Below, one piece after another: positions 14,781 through 14,818 of a stretch of 14,818 bases of DNA. The stretch comes from Thermaceae bacterium. Lineage in GTDB: Bacteria; Deinococcota; Deinococci; Deinococcales; Marinithermaceae. Where the stretch lies: positions 1 through 14,818 of the forward strand of contig WFXV01000011.1 of NCBI GenBank assembly GCA_015490435.1, in the 5' to 3' direction. How positions within the stretch are numbered: position 1 is the stretch's first letter; every line of letters begins with the position of its first letter. The notes under the pieces were generated by a model. That model saw only the letters and a program-made list of their open reading frames with translations, ran no database searches and was not told the origin of the DNA. The position numbers and the translations under genes were made by a program.

Positions 14781-14818
14781 GCCACAAGAACGCGCGGCTC
14801 ACCTACCAAGGAAGGCGC
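14774..14818 (+). CDS. IS481-family transposase (N-terminal fragment, runs off window)
   Basis: Only the first 15 codons are inside the window: GTG start, then MNSHKNARLTYQGRR. This opening is characteristic of IS481-family DDE transposases, which begin with a helix-turn-helix that binds the element ends and continue into an integrase-like catalytic core. AGGAGG at 14761-14766, seven bases before GTG, supports the start. The frame is open to the last base. Whether the full gene is intact cannot be judged. Confidence 0.8.
   Translation, partial: MNSHKNARLTYQGRR

Larger units (their letters stand above)
14706..14818 (+). mobile_element. Left end of an IS481-family insertion sequence (continues past window)
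   Basis: The element probably begins at 14706 with TGTTCACTGGAGCCCC; IS481 ends typically start with TGT. The transposase reading frame opens 68 bp inside. The right end, the matching terminal repeat and any target duplication lie outside the window, so the boundary is inferred. The insertion is just 19 bases after the stop of the small membrane protein gene and does not break a gene seen here. Confidence 0.75.

Overview
The window is GC-rich DNA with very high coding density and reads as a piece of a Thermaceae chromosome (phylum Deinococcota: Thermus, Oceanithermus, Marinithermus and relatives). The omega subunit of RNA polymerase is close to my memory of the Thermus protein. The other housekeeping genes (gmk, rpoZ, coaBC, argR, short-form speD, four-subunit sdhCDAB), frequent GTG/TTG starts and 4-nt gene overlaps fit that placement. 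The genus is an inference and is not proven by the sequence.

Region 1 (1-3243, plus strand): the tail of gmk, then rpoZ, coaBC, argR and marC, packed with overlaps or gaps of a few bases. A TATAAT box over the coaBC stop probably gives argR-marC its own promoter. A GC hairpin (3253-3273) separates this block from the convergent speD.

Region 2 (3290-4070): speD on the minus strand has a near-consensus promoter (TTGACA, 17 bp, CATAAT). The roughly 340-bp divergent gap between speD and sdhC is unusually structured. It holds a 12-bp direct repeat, two GGTACC-centred repeats around the speD promoter, a 16-bp perfect dyad, and two small hairpins with the same GAG loop just before sdhC.

Region 3 (4071-7361, plus strand): the operon sdhC-sdhD-sdhA-sdhB encodes a complete succinate dehydrogenase (respiratory complex II) with all cofactor ligands visible. 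A heptamer tandem repeat and a UUCG-loop terminator close it.

Region 4 (7352-14284, minus strand): nine genes point the same way. Transcription order is a 70-aa unknown protein, an SRPBCC-like protein, a metallo-beta-lactamase-fold hydrolase (UPF0173), a Ser/Thr protein kinase, an AMP-forming acyl-CoA synthetase, a DUF123 (GIY-YIG-like) protein, a dynamin-like GTPase, and an AbrB-type antitoxin with its PIN toxin. Hydrolase, kinase, synthetase and DUF123 are joined by successive ATGA overlaps, and the GTPase follows after 4 bp, so these five are probably translated together. The best candidate for an undescribed functional unit is this kinase / acyl-CoA ligase / dynamin-like GTPase cassette. 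No function for the set can be read from the sequence.

Region 5 (14285-14818): a small membrane protein with an apparently leaderless start diverges from region 4. The window then runs into the left end of an IS481-family insertion sequence, whose transposase start lies inside a 16-bp perfect inverted repeat. No tRNA, rRNA or CRISPR array was seen.
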